NCBI RefSeq assembly: GCF_003369915.1
Contig: NW_022881603.1
Location: 5,315,249-5,379,248 of the forward strand
Length of the DNA: 64,000 nucleotides
DNA from: Drosophila miranda
Taxonomy: Eukaryota > Arthropoda > Insecta > Diptera > Drosophilidae
Reading direction: 5' to 3'
Of the stretch, positions 48,367 through 59,948 are shown in pieces; position 1 is the stretch's first letter, and each line of letters begins with the position of its first letter. The notes beneath the pieces are model-generated. The model saw nothing but the letters and a program-made list of their open reading frames with translations. It made no database searches and had not been told where the DNA came from. The translations under genes were made by a program, and so were the position numbers.

Positions 48367-51300
48367 CCAACAAATGTATGTATGGTTCTTTCACAGTCGG
48401 GTCGGGATACGGTGACGTGACCTGCATACTCTGCCAAAGGTCTTGATTTGTAAAAAAACGCTTAGTTTATTGAATGGATAAGGTAACTTACAAAAAGAAT
48501 CTGTAGCAACGGCTCTGCACTACATAGAGGCTACATATCATTATTATAGTTATGCGGCTGGCTGGCGCTCTAATCACACCGAAACACACCACACGAAATA
48601 TTCAATGGACTTTTAGTATGTATGCATATGGTAAATAGAAATATGGATGTTACAATCATGTTCTCTCTGTTCGCCGTTCCCAGAAAAGTTATGCCACGTA
48701 GTTGTACTGGTTCTGATTATCCTTGTCGCGCTCCATGTAGTCTCGATCGATGAGCGACTCAATGCGTTTCTTTAAATCAGCGGGCTGAAAGGGAAGAAAA
48801 GGGGCATTCAATTTGAATACAAATTAAGTCGAAAGTCGAGACTGGTAAACGCACCTTGACGGGGAAGGTTAGCTGATTGAACAGCTCGGTGATGAGTAGA
48901 TTGTGGCTTAACGTTTTACGCACCTTCATGATGCGCACAATGGCCGCATCTATCTGGTATTGACGGTCCTGGAATACACGCTCCTCGGTCGCCTTTTTTT
49001 CCTCATTCTAATCGGATGGAGAGGGGGGGGGGAGGGGGGAATACATCAGTTTGCTGTTTATTTGGGTAGCTTAAATAGTGAAACCTACCATCTCTTTCAT
49101 GTGTATCTGATTGATTTTGATTCTAAACAATTTGTTTGAACTCGTTATTAAAATCAAACTGGTCGCCATCCTCGATCTCTCGACTTTTTGTTGTTTTCGT
49201 TATGACTCGGGCGCCTCCACAGGCCAGCGACTGGAGTGTTCGGCGCAACTCTCCATCCTCGATCATGGTTGCGGCCAATATCTCCTCGTAGCTAAGCACC
49301 GGCTTATCGTTGAACAAGAGCAGCACCAGAGCCTGAAACAGCGAAACCAAAAGCTCTTTATGTAAACTTTTAATAGCTCGGTTTTATTATATGTTCAGCT
49401 TTCTTGATCGGCGTATTCGAATGAATGCGTGTTGGCATATCGATACTTGTCGATGACAAGTATCGATATATCGAGTAGATTGGTATTTCTTATAATACTA
49501 TCGATGAGTAAATCTTAAACTAATATTCAAATCTTATAAACTAATATTCATATCTTACATTTTGGACCCTGCGTAATACGGTATTAAGATCAGTTGAGGA
49601 CCAAGATTCGAATGCGTTCGTTTTTCACTTACCGCCTCAAACTGCGCACGCAGCATGCAGTTGCCCAGCGTGGGCTGCCATTGTAGCTTTCGTCCGCTAT
49701 GCTTTTCCAAATAAAACTTGTTGAATATCTGCTGTGGATTGATGAGCTGTGGCGGCATTGTGACCTCCATGGGCGCATATGTTGGCCAGTAGCCCATTGT
49801 CAGTATACTGACGCACAGATCCAGGTTATGGACATCGCGATTGTTGCTGAGAGCGTGACCGCGGAACGCTGTATTGATGTCGCGGCTCAGTTCCATGTCC
49901 TTGAACATGCCCTCCAGCTTCGACGTGAAGCCTCCGCCACATTCTTGTTTCAGTTTTGACAGCATACTCTTTTCCGAGTCCACGGAAGCCGACTTGCCCA
50001 CAAGCAATCGCTTTGCCAGATCCTGGAGAAGGCACAGACGGACACATAATGGATGATTATAGAGTGCAAAAGCGAAAGCAAGTGTGCAATAATAACCTTC
50101 TTGTAAAAAGCCTCAAAGACATCCTTGTCGTGTATAAAGCGAAACAGGGCCATGATCTTGTCCAATTTCTTCTCAAGCTCTTCATCGGTGGTGCCCTTGT
50201 TGCCAGACCGTAGCTTCATGTCCACGTATTTTGCTAAGGAGTACAAGAATATGGAGTTACAGGACAAACCAAAGAAAGAAAAAAAATTAAATGGTGACCT
50301 ACCAATAAGTTCTGCTGGTTTATTGGCTCGCTGATTGATAAAGAACTCAAAGGCCTCGCGCAACGAATTCGTGAACTTTTCATTGCGTGCAAGGCAATTG
50401 CGGACAATGTAATCCATTTTATCTTTAAATTCAAGCAGATCCTGCACCATGCTCTTATCCTTTTCCGGGTCAATGACAATGGTGCGTCCCTTTTTCTGAA
50501 ATACATGCATAGTACGTAAAGATAAATTAAGCAATGTGTAAGCAAGGACGAAGGAACCCTTAGCTAACCTTAATGTATCCGTTAAAGTTTCCGCACAGCT
50601 CTGATGTGCCGTTTTTGACACGGCTAAGCAGACCGTATAGCATTGTTAGTTCGACCCATCTGTTGTCCTCCAGCAACGAGTCCAGACCCTTCTGCAGTAT
50701 GGCCGTTAGGTGTTCAGCCAGCATCTCCTTCTCTACATTGTATATAAGCGGATGCCTAAGGGGAGGGAATCCAAACATTAGCCTTATGCCATCGAAGTAA
50801 TTCATGCACATACTTTGTGCTCGAGTCTAGATAGTGCAGCAAGCGCTCGTGTTCCTCGGCCAGACGCATGCTAACGTGCTGCAGGTAGCCGGGCACCTCC
50901 AGGTCCTGCATCATACGTTGACTCTCAGCCTTGTACAGTTGATTGGTGGCATCGAGGAACTTCTCCTCGAACGAACTGGAGTAGATCTGAAGATCGCACA
51001 GCATCCGTACCAAACTCTTGAGCAGACCGCGGTCCACAGACGCGCCCTGTCGTTCTTTTTCAATCAGCGTCAAGAGACCATCGTATGCGAAAGAGGTCCA
51101 GCCCCATGTCCCATATTGAGTGGATAAATGAGTTTTGTAAAACATAGGTGCGATCCATGTACAAGAAGATGCTGCGTATCATGATCATCTGCTGGCAGAA
51201 CGAGAGCCACGAGTTGTTGATTTTCTCCAGCAGCACCTGTAAGTTGGTCCAATGTCTAAACGTATGTTTATTTTGACGTTGCAGCCGACTTACCAGCTTG

Positions 51301-51638
51301 TCCATGCTGCCCCCAGTGAGCTCCTTCAGCTTGGTATTGCGCTTCACATGCTGTTCGGTCAGCTCGACAGTTGTATGGCGATAACGGCCTCCTCGAGCTT
51401 CACATACGTGTCCTCGGAATAGTTATCGGGCAGTGTGGGTTTATCTATGGATACAATAAGTACATAAGTTTGTTGGATAGTCATAACTAGAAATACCACC
51501 CACCTTTGAAGTTCTTAATCACTATCTTTTTGGAATCGCCAGGCTTGCTGTTGTGGATGGCCCCCGTGCGATTAAGTAAGTTTGAGGTAGCTGATGCCGA
51601 TCGAATCTCGCCATGGTTCGAACCAAGCTTGGAGAAAT
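48367..51638 (-). pseudogene. Cul4: Cul4 unit 12, with MITE in exon 9 and 5' truncation
   Basis: This unit carries the same lesions as unit 4: complete exons 11 and 10, exon 9 with the same MITE insertion and the 2-bp frameshift, exons 8-5 present, exon 4 with the 38-bp deletion, exon 3 with the 94-bp deletion, and exon 2 ending at GAGAAAT with direct fusion to exon 10 of the next unit. Differences from unit 4 are scattered point changes, so the pair descend from one ancestral unit. Confidence 0.93.
49360..49560. mobile_element. Short MITE-like insertion in exon 9 of unit 12
   Basis: This is the same element at the same site as in unit 4, 201 bp, with ATGTAA...TTACAT ends and the DRE palindrome TATCGATACTTGTC-GAT-GACAAGTATCGATA (49438-49468). 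Compensating arms are unchanged; only the 3-base spacer differs from the unit 4 copy. Confidence 0.65.
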
Positions 51639-54498
51639 CCTCAGTCGCCTTTTGTTCCTCATTCTAATCGGGTGGTAGGGGGAGGGGGGGGAATACATCA
51701 GTTTGCTGTTTATTTGGGTAGCTTAAAAAGTGAAACCTACCATCTCTTTCATGTGTATCTGATTGATTTTGATTCTAAACAATTTGTTTGAACTCGTTAT
51801 TAAAATCAAACTGGTCGCCATCCTCGATCTCTCGACCTTTTGGTGTTTTCGTTATGACTCGGGCGCGTCCACAGGCCAGCGACTGGAGTGTTCGGCGCAA
51901 CTCTCCATCCTTGATCATGGTTGCGGCCAATATCTCCTCGTAGCTAAGCACCGGCTTATCGTTGAACAAGAGCAGCACCAGAGCCTGAAACAGCGAAACC
52001 AAAAGCTCTTTTGGACCCTGCTTAAGACGGTATTAAGATCAGTTGAGGACCAAGATTCGAATGCGTTCGTTTTTCACTTACCGCCTCAAACTGCGCACGC
52101 AGCATGCAGTTGCCCAGCGTGGGCTGCCATTGTAGCTTTCGTCCGCTATGCTTTTCCAAATAAAACTTGTTGAATATCTGCTGTGGATTGATGAGCTGTG
52201 GCGGCATTGTGACCTCCGTGGGCGCATATGTTGGCCAGTAGCCCATTGTCAGTATACTGACGCACAGATCCAGGTTATGGACATCGCGATTGTTGATGAA
52301 AGTGTGACCGCGGAACGCTTTATTGATGTCGCGGCTCAGTTCCATGTCCTTGAACATGCCCTCCAGCTTCGACGTGAAGCCTCCGCCACATTCTTGTTTC
52401 AGTTTTGACAGCATACTCTTTTCCGAGTCCACGGAAGCCGACTTGCCCACAAGCAATCGCTTTGCCAGACCCTGGAGAAGGCACAGACGGACACATAATG
52501 GATGATTATAGAGTGCAAAAGCGAAAGCAAGTGTGCAATAATAACCTTCTTGTAAAAAGCCTCAAAGACATCCTTGCCGTGTATAAAGCGAAACAGGACC
52601 ATGATATTGTCCAATGTCTTCTCAAGCTCTTCATCGGTGGTGCCCTTGTTGCCAGACCGTAGCTTCATGTCCACGTATTTTGCTAAGGAGTACAAGAATA
52701 TGGAGTTACAGGACAAACCAAAGAAAGAAAAAAAATTAAATGGTGACCTACCAATAAGTTCTGCTGGTTTATTGGCTCGCTGATTGATAAAGAACTCAAA
52801 GGCCTCGCGCAACGAATGCGTGAACTTTGTATTGCGTACAAAGCAATTGCGGACAATGTAATCCATTTTATCTTTAAATTCAAGCAGATCCTGCACCATG
52901 CTCTTATCCTTTTCCGGGTCAATGACAATGGTGCGTCCCTTTTTCTGAAATACATGCATAGTACGTAAAGATAAATTAAGCAATGTGTAAGCAAGGACGA
53001 AGGAACCCTTAGCTAACCTTAATGTATCCGTTAAAGTTTCCGCACAGCTCTGATGTGCCGTTTTTGACACGGCTAAGCAGACCGTATAGCATTGTTAGTT
53101 CGACCCATCTGTTGTCCTCCAGCAACGAGTCCAGACCCTTCTGCAGTATGGCCGTTAGGTGTTCGGCCAGCAGCTCCTTCTCTACATTGTATATAAGCGG
53201 ATGCCTAAGGGGAGGGAATCCAAACATTAGCCTTATGCCATCGAAGTAATACATGCACATACTTTGTGCTCGAGTCTAGATAGTGCAGCAAGCGCTCGTG
53301 TTCCTCGGCCAGACGCATGCTAACGTGCTGCAGGTAGCCGGGCACCTCCAGGTCCTGCATCATACGTTGACTCTCAGCCTTGTACAGTTGATTGGTGGCA
53401 TCGAGGAACTTCTCCTCGAACGAACTGGAGTAGATCTGAAGATCGCACAGCATCCGTACCAAACTATTGAGCAGACCGCGGTCCACAGACGCGCCCTGTC
53501 GTTCTTTTTCAATCAGCGTCAAGAGACCATCGTATGCGAAAGAGGTCCAGCCCCATGTCCCATATTGAGTGGATAAATGAGTTTTGTAAAACATAGGTGC
53601 GATCCATGTACAAGAAGATGCTGCGTATCATGATCATCTGCTGGCAGAACGAGAGCCACCAGTTGTTGATTTTCTCCAGCAGCACCTGTAAGTTGGTCCA
53701 ATGTCTAAACGTATGTTTATTTTGACGTTGCAGCCGACTTACCAGCTTGTCCATGCTGCCCCCAGTGAGCTCCTTCAGCTTGATATTGCGCTTCACATGC
53801 TGTTCGGTCAGCTCGACAGTTGTATGGCGATAACGGCCTCCTCGAGCTTCACATACGTGTCCTCGGAATAGTTATCGGGCAGTGTGGGTTTATCTATGGA
53901 TACAATAAGTACATAAGTTTGTTGGATAGTCATAACTAGAAATACAACCCACCTTTGAAGTTCTTAATCACTATCTTTTTGACATCGCCAGGCTTGCTGT
54001 TGTGGATGGCCCCCGTGCGATTAAGTAAGTTTGAGGTAGTTGATGCCGATCGAATCTCGCCATGGTTCGAACCAAGCTTGGAGAAATTTGGCAGGCGTTC
54101 GCCGTTTGTGGACGATGAGTTCATATTTTGGGCAGTAAAGGCACTGCGGCCCATCAATAAGGCGGCGGCACTCTCAGCCTTTTTCAGGCATGCAGCAATA
54201 TTCTCGGTGTTCTCGTGCAGCTCTGTGGTATCCATAGGCTTATACTTTTTAGCAGCACTCATATTTCGGACTCACTGATGCCCACTGCCCACTGCAGGGG
54301 TGAACTCGTCTGCCTTTAACCCTTAACGTTCCAGTCAGCTGCCTCTTTGTACCGGTCGGTCGTCTGCCTGTTGTCCTGCACGGGTTATGTAGTTATTGCT
54401 TTGCATGCATAAAGTGCATTTATTGGCCTTCAAACTTGGAATCTCCTTACCTTTGCAAGGACTTTTTCGGCACCCAAAACAAATTGCTCTAAAATGAG
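51639..54498 (-). pseudogene. Cul4: Cul4 unit 13
   Basis: Like unit 5 it starts inside exon 10, with no exon 11 or 3' UTR. Exon 9 has the 2-bp loss. Exons 8, 7, 6 and 5 are present (exon 8 has [12 protein letters not shown], a local variant). Exon 4 has the 38-bp deletion and exon 3 the 94-bp deletion. Exon 2 is complete, with start codon at 54262. It lacks the 1.27-kb insertion of unit 5, so that insertion is younger than the block duplication. Confidence 0.92.
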
Positions 54499-54598
54499 CC
54501 AACAAATGTATGTATGGTTCTTTCACAGTCGGGTCGGGATACGGTGACGTGACCTGCAAACTCTGCCAAAGGTCTTGATTTGTAAATAAAACGCTTAG

Positions 54599-54604
54599 TT
54601 TATT
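54599..54604 (-). terminator. Cul4 polyadenylation signal (unit 14)
   Basis: AATAAA on the minus strand lies about 235 bases after the stop codon of unit 14. The same motif is kept in the 3' UTR of the other units that retain this region, so each could terminate its own transcript. Confidence 0.6.
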
Positions 54605-57216
54605 GAATGGATAAGGTAACTTACAAAAAGAATCTGTAGCAACGGCACTGCACTACATAGAGGCTACATATCATTATTATAGTTATGCGGCTGGCTGGCG
54701 CTCTAATCAACGCCGGACAGGCAAAGAAACACACCACACGAAATATTCAATGGACTTTTAGTATGTATGCATATGGTAAATAGAAATATGGATGTTACAA
54801 TCAAATCAGTGTTCTCTGTTCGCCGTTACCAGAAAAGTTATGCCACGTAGTTGTACTGGTTCTGATTATCCTTGTCGCGCTCCATGTAGTCTCGATCGAT
54901 GAGCGACTCAATGCGTTTCTTTAAATCAGCGGGCTGAATGGGAAGAAAAGGGGCATTCAATTTGAATACAAATTAAGTCGAAAGTCGAGACTGGTAAACG
55001 CACCTTGACGGTGAAGGTTAGCTGATTGAACAGCTCGGTGATGAGTAGATTGTGGCTTAACGTTTTACGCATCTTCATGATGCGCACAATGGCCGCATCT
55101 ATCTGATATTGACGGTCCTGGAATACACGCTCCTCGGTCGCCTTTTGTTCCTCATTCTAATCGGAGGGGGGGGGGGGGGGGGAATACATTAGTTTGCTGT
55201 TTATTTGGGTAGCTTAAATAGTGAAACCTACCGTCTCTTTCATCTGTATCTGATTGATTTTGATTCTAAACAATTTGTTTGTGAACTCGTTATTAAAATC
55301 AAACTGGTCGCCATCCTCGATCTCTCGACCTTTTGGTGTTTTCGTTATGACTCGGGCGCGTCCACAGGCCAGCGACTGGAGTGTTCGGCGCAACTCTCCA
55401 TCCTCGATCATGGTTGCGGCCAATATCTCCTCGTAGCTAAGCACCGGCTTATCGTTGAACAAGAGCAGCACCAGAGCCTGAAACAGCGAAACCAAAAGCT
55501 CTTTTGGACCCTGCTTAAGACGGTATTAAGATCAGTTGAGGACCAAGATTCGAATGCGTTCGTTTTTCACTTACCGCCTCAAACTGCGCACGCAGCATGC
55601 AGTTGCCCAGCGTGGGCTGCCATTGTAGCTTTCGTCCGCTATGCTTTTCCAAATAAAACTTGTTGAATATCTGCTGTGGATTGATGAGCTGTGGCGGCAT
55701 TGTGACCTCCGTGGGCGCATATGTTGGCCAGTAGCCCATTGTCAGTATACTGACGCACAGATCCAGGTTATGGACATCGCGATTGTTGCTGAGAGCGTGA
55801 CCGCGGAACGCTGTATTGATGTCGCGGCTCAGTTCCATGTCCTTGAACATGCCCTCCAGCTTCGACGTGAAGCCTCCGCCACATTCTTGTTTCAGTTTTG
55901 ACAGCATACTCTTTTCCGAGTCCACGGAAGCCGACTTGCCCACAAGCAATCGCTTTGCCAGATCCTGGAGAAGGCACAGACGGACACATAATGGATGATT
56001 ATAGAGTGCAAAAGCGAAAGCAAGTGTGCAATAATAACCTTCTTGTAAAAAGCCTCAAAGACATCCTTGCCGTGTATAAAGCGAAACAGGACCATGATAT
56101 TGTCCAATGTCTTCTCAAGCTCTTCATCGGTGGTGCCCTTGTTGCCAGACCGTAGCTTCATGTCCACGTATTTTGCTAAGGAGTACAAGAATATGGAAAT
56201 ACAGGACAAACCAAAGAAAGAAAAAAAATTAAATGGTGACCTACCAATAAGTTCTGCTGGTTTATTGGCTCGCTGATTGATAAAGAACTCAAAGGCCTCG
56301 CGCAACGAATGCGTGAACTTTGTATTGCGTACAAAGCAATTGCGGACAATGTAATCCATTTTATCTTTAAATTCAAGCAGATCCTGCACCATGCTCTTAT
56401 CCTTTTCCGGGTCAATGACAATGGTGCGTCCCTTTTTCTGAAATACATGCATAGTACGTAAAGATAAATTAAGCAATGTGTAAGCAAGGACGAAGGAACC
56501 CTTAGCTAACCTTAATGTATCCGTTAAAGTTTCCGCACAGCTCTGATGTGCCGTTTTTGACACGGCTAAGCAGACCGTATAGCATTGTTAGTTCGACCCA
56601 TCTGTTGTCCTCCAGCAACGAGTCCAGACCCTTCTGCAGTATGGCCGTTAGGTGTTCGGCCAGCAGCTCCTTCTCTACATTGTATATAAGCGGATGCCTA
56701 AGGGGAGGGAATCCAAACATTAGCCTTATGCCACCGAAGTAATACATGCACTTACTTTGTGCTCGAGTCTAGATAGTGCAGCAAGCGCTCGTGTTCCTCG
56801 GCCAGACGCATGCTAACGTGCTGCAGGTAGCCGGGCACCTCCAGGTCCTGCATCATACGTTGACTCTCAGCCTTGTACAGTTGATTGGTGGCATCGAGGA
56901 ACTTCTCCTCGAACGAACTGGAGTAGATCTGAAGATCGCACAGCATCCGTACCAAATTCTTGAGCAGACCGCGGTCCACAGACGCGCCCTGTCGTTCTTT
57001 TTCAATCAGCGTCAAGAGACCATCGACCGTACGCTTCTGGACGACGCTATTCTGTGCAAAGTGTATGCGAAAGAGGTCCAGCCCCATGTCCCATATTGAG
57101 TGGATAAATGAGTTTTGTAAAACATAGGTGCGATCCATGTACAAGAAGATGCTGCGTATCATGATCATCTGCTGGCAGAACGAGAGCCACCAGTTGTTGA
57201 TTTTCTCCAGCAGCAC

Positions 57217-57270
57217 CTGTAAGTTGGTCCAATGTCTAAACGTATGTTTTTGACGTTGCAGCCGACTTAC
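57217..57270 (-). other. Very short Cul4 intron 3 (54 bp here, 57 bp in other units)
   Basis: It lies between SMDKL and VLLEKINN with GTAAGT and TTACAG borders. Cullin-4 homologues have no residues here, so it is an intron. In all units with this region its length is a multiple of three without a stop, so retention would insert 18-19 residues ([12 protein letters not shown]...) without a frameshift. Confidence 0.8.
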
Positions 57271-58073
57271 CAGCTTGTCCATGCTGCCCCAGTGAGCTCC
57301 TTCAGCTTGATATTGCGCTTCACATGCTGTTCGGTCAGCTCCTTGAGCTTCGTATAAAGCTGGGCGTCCATTTTATGACTGCACATATTCACAACGGCCT
57401 GGTAGAGCTCCTCCAGTGAATATTTAATGGGCTTCGACAGTTGTATGGCGATAACGGCCTCCTCGAGCTTCACATACGTGTCCTCGGAATAGTTATCGGG
57501 CAGTGTGGGTTTATCTATGGATACAATAACTACATAAGTTTGTTGGATAGTCATAACTAGAAATACCACCCACCTTTGAAGTTCTTAATCACTATCTTTT
57601 TGACATCGCCAGGCTTGCTGTTGTGGATTGAGGTAGTTGATGCCGATCGAATCTCGCCATGGTTCGAACCAAGCTTTGAGAAATTTGGCAGGCGTTCGCC
57701 GTTTGTGGACGATGAGTTCATGTTTTGGGCAGCAAAGGCACTGCGGCCCATCAATAAGGCGGCGGCACTCTCAGCCTTTTTCAGGCAAGCAGCAATATTC
57801 TCGGTGTTCTCGTGCAGCTCTGTGGTATCCATAGGCTTATACTTTTTAACAGCACTCATATTTCGGACGCACTGATGCCCACTGCCCACTGCAGGGGTGA
57901 ACTCGTCTGCCTTTAACCCTTACCGTTCCAGTCAGCTGCCTCTCTGTACCGGTCGGTCGTCTCCCTGTTGTTCTGCACGGGTTATGTAGTTATTGCTTTG
58001 CATGCATAAAGTGCATTTATTGGCCTTCAAACTTGGAATCTCCTTACCTTTGCAAGGACTTTTTCGGCACCCA

Positions 58074-58300
58074 CTCGTGTTGCAGTGATATTTTTCACGA
58101 CTTTCTCACTTGCCGACAACAAATTGGCAGCTCGCAACCTCAAGGCGAAGGAAGGTGCTGTGCTTCTCTTCTCGGTCCGGAACTGTGCTGTGACACAATT
58201 GGGTGTTTTCTTTTGTACCAAGTGTTCAGCAATTCGTTAGACTAATCGGATCGAATCGCCAATGTAATAATAATTGGCCTTTCTGCATTAAGTTAATAAA
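58074..58300 (-). promoter_or_regulatory. Native Cul4 5' end and promoter region
   Basis: Unit 14 alone continues past GGCACCCA into unique DNA (58074 onward) instead of the repeat junction. It should therefore hold the original first-exon start and promoter of Cul4. No TATA box is evident and the start site cannot be placed from sequence alone. Confidence 0.55.
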
Positions 58301-59809
58301 ATTTTAGTGGCATGGAAAATATATTGCTTTGTGGTCAGTGTGACCGCGGACTTATCGTTAAAATAGACCGTCCGACCCTCAGAAATATACAGAAATATTT
58401 CGTCTCATTTTAAAAAAGTACTGTAAATATACCGACGAATTCAAGTTCTACTATACATATTCCTCGATTTTGATATTCCGTCAAATATTACTAGCTAGAT
58501 AGATCTCTCAGTCCTGCCCACATAATTTTATCCAAGTAATGAATATTTGTTCTACTTGACTGGATTATTTTAAATAGTTTACTTTGATTGATTGATTTGA
58601 CTTAATTTGGGTTTCTCAAGAACAACATAGCGACTCGTATGATGAAAACCCGAACTTAGCCCACTTGGGCGCCCTCTATTTTAATAGTTCAACTACTTGA
58701 TGTAAGTGGCGAAAAATAATAACAATTGTAAATTCTTCATGTAGATTCATGCCATCTTTCATCTGAACTCAAAAATAACCATGCTAACTTTCACCTGAAC
58801 TGCGCTAAAATTAGTACATTTTTTTTTTTATTTTCGGTGGAAAATTGAAATACTCGCTTGGCTTATAATAGGTTAATCATTCTCCATCAAAGAATGGAGC
58901 CCATATTCCTCTCAGCCGTGCCCACATAATTTTATCAAATTAATGAGCCAATTTTCTACTTGACTTACTTGTTTGAAATACTTGCTTTTATTGGATTTTC
59001 ACTATAAAAAGGGTTTTAGCGAAAAAGGGTAAAATTATGGAATTATCAAAGAGAGCCTGACCCGATTCAAGTTCGGTTATCGATACTATCGACGACGCGC
59101 CAAATATAAATTTTTGAGAGTGAATGAGCGAAAAGGATTTAAATACAATCTATTTGAATAAATGATACACGTAAGTACGATTTGTGAGCGAAATTAAAAA
59201 ACTTTCGTATGGAAGATTCTCTTTCTTCTTTCTTGAAAATTAAATTTAATAGATTACCGTAAATATATAGTCGGTTCAATTTTGACCTAAAAAAATGCAT
59301 ATAAAATACATATAAAATGGTACTGGTTGCTTTTGGTGTTGAGTTAACTCAACTAGAGATAAATAACTCTTGTCAGTGTAAATAGCCTATAATTCTATTC
59401 GACGTTTTTGGAGCACTTTGCTTTAATTTAATAAACTTTTGCAGACAAAATATTAAAATTCATTCTTACTCCTTATTCCTTACATCCTTATTCCTTGTTC
59501 GATGAATAATAAATAGAATAACATTTAAGAACTAAGTTTTGGTATGGCTAAAATTACAATAAGTGCTGTTAACAGAATTAATTTTGCTAGAATGTTAGCC
59601 ACTCTGTTAATGGAGAGAATATATCTTTGTTAAAGCAATCAAAAGATAACTCTAGATGTAGGTACCACTGTCAACAGTTAGGTACCCAACTTAAGGTATT
59701 ATTCAATTATTTTAATTATTCAAATAACTTTTAAGGCACATTTGATTGCGCAATTTTGTTTTAACAACAATCATTTGACTGAATACTGTCTCAACCGCAG
59801 CATTTGACC
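58301..59809. other. AT-rich intergenic DNA
   Basis: No coding exon or transposon is recognised. A DRE-type TATCGATA lies at 59078-59085. A partly repeated phrase around CCCACATAATTTTATC (58517-58532 and 58920-58935), each near a TAATGA and TTCTACTTGACT stretch, suggests an old local duplication of roughly 60-70 bases. Confidence 0.5.
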
Positions 59810-59948
59810 ATGGCCAGCATCTTTGTAAGTTAAAACTTCTGACCAAAACTCAATTGTGTTTTCCTTTTTTTTTGCAATTGATTAGATGAATTTTTCCAAA
59901 TTGGTATACGATATTATCAATATTTTGATATTTGAAGTGTTCCAATAA
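59810..59948 (+). CDS. Possible spliced 25-residue micropeptide gene
   Basis: ATGGCCAGCATCTTT at 59810-59824 is followed by GTAAGT. A 61-bp stretch with a T-rich tract ends in GATTAG, and exon 2 (59886-59948) continues in frame with MNFSKLVYDIINILIF and stops at TAA. The start context ACCATGG is strong, the intron size is typical for Drosophila, and the second exon encodes a hydrophobic segment. AATAAA overlaps the stop. A chance arrangement is quite possible; the product is unknown. Confidence 0.2.

Larger units (their letters stand above)
13702..58073 (-). repeat. Tandem array of 14 Cul4-derived units, head to tail
   Basis: Fourteen units of about 1.5 to 4.1 kb, all in the same orientation, each derive from the Cullin-4 gene with introns, 3' UTR and part of the 5' UTR. 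Retained introns show DNA-level duplication, not retrotransposition. Most junctions read GGCACCCAAAACAAATTGCT..AATGAG|CCAACAAATG: the Cul4 5' UTR joined to about 20 bases of left flank, then Cul4 3' UTR. Two junctions (27237/27238, 51638/51639) instead fuse exon 2 directly to exon 10 of the next unit. Units share diagnostic deletions in mosaic combinations, implying repeated unequal exchange or gene conversion. Confidence 0.96.
54499..58250 (-). pseudogene. Cul4: Cul4 unit 14: full-length Cullin-4 with a single 1-bp frameshift
   Basis: Cullin-4 is the scaffold of CRL4 ubiquitin ligases: the N-terminus binds DDB1, the cullin-homology region binds Roc1, and a C-terminal lysine is neddylated. 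Coding exons on the minus strand are 57574-57859, 57271-57514, 56756-57216, 56511-56697, 56245-56437, 56039-56175, 55575-55964, 55232-55510, 55004-55156 and 54838-54933 (stop TAA), all with GT-AG borders. They sum to 2426 bases, one short of 809 codons. The missing base is in exon 3, where CCCC (57287-57290) replaces CCCCC in most units, giving [11 protein letters not shown]. Apart from that, the family landmarks are present: [28 protein letters not shown], the neddylation helix [11 protein letters not shown] and the WHB end. Non-coding 5' exons are at 57924-57972 and from 58048. Exon 2 also lacks 24 in-frame bases found in other units. It may be the functional gene if the missing C is a sequencing error. 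Confidence 0.85.

Noticed and set aside
14700-58000. Cul4 copies as processed retrocopies
   Set aside because: Introns, 3' flanks and unit junctions are retained, so the copies arose by DNA-level duplication.
13702-58073. Dozens of open frames on the plus strand across the array (for example the repeated 85-, 86-, 97- and 107-residue frames)
   Set aside because: They recur at fixed offsets in each unit and are antisense shadows of Cul4 exons; the minus strand gives a full cullin with proper splice sites.
13702-58073. CRISPR-like or satellite array
   Set aside because: Repeat units are kilobase-sized, intron-bearing gene copies, not short repeats with spacers.
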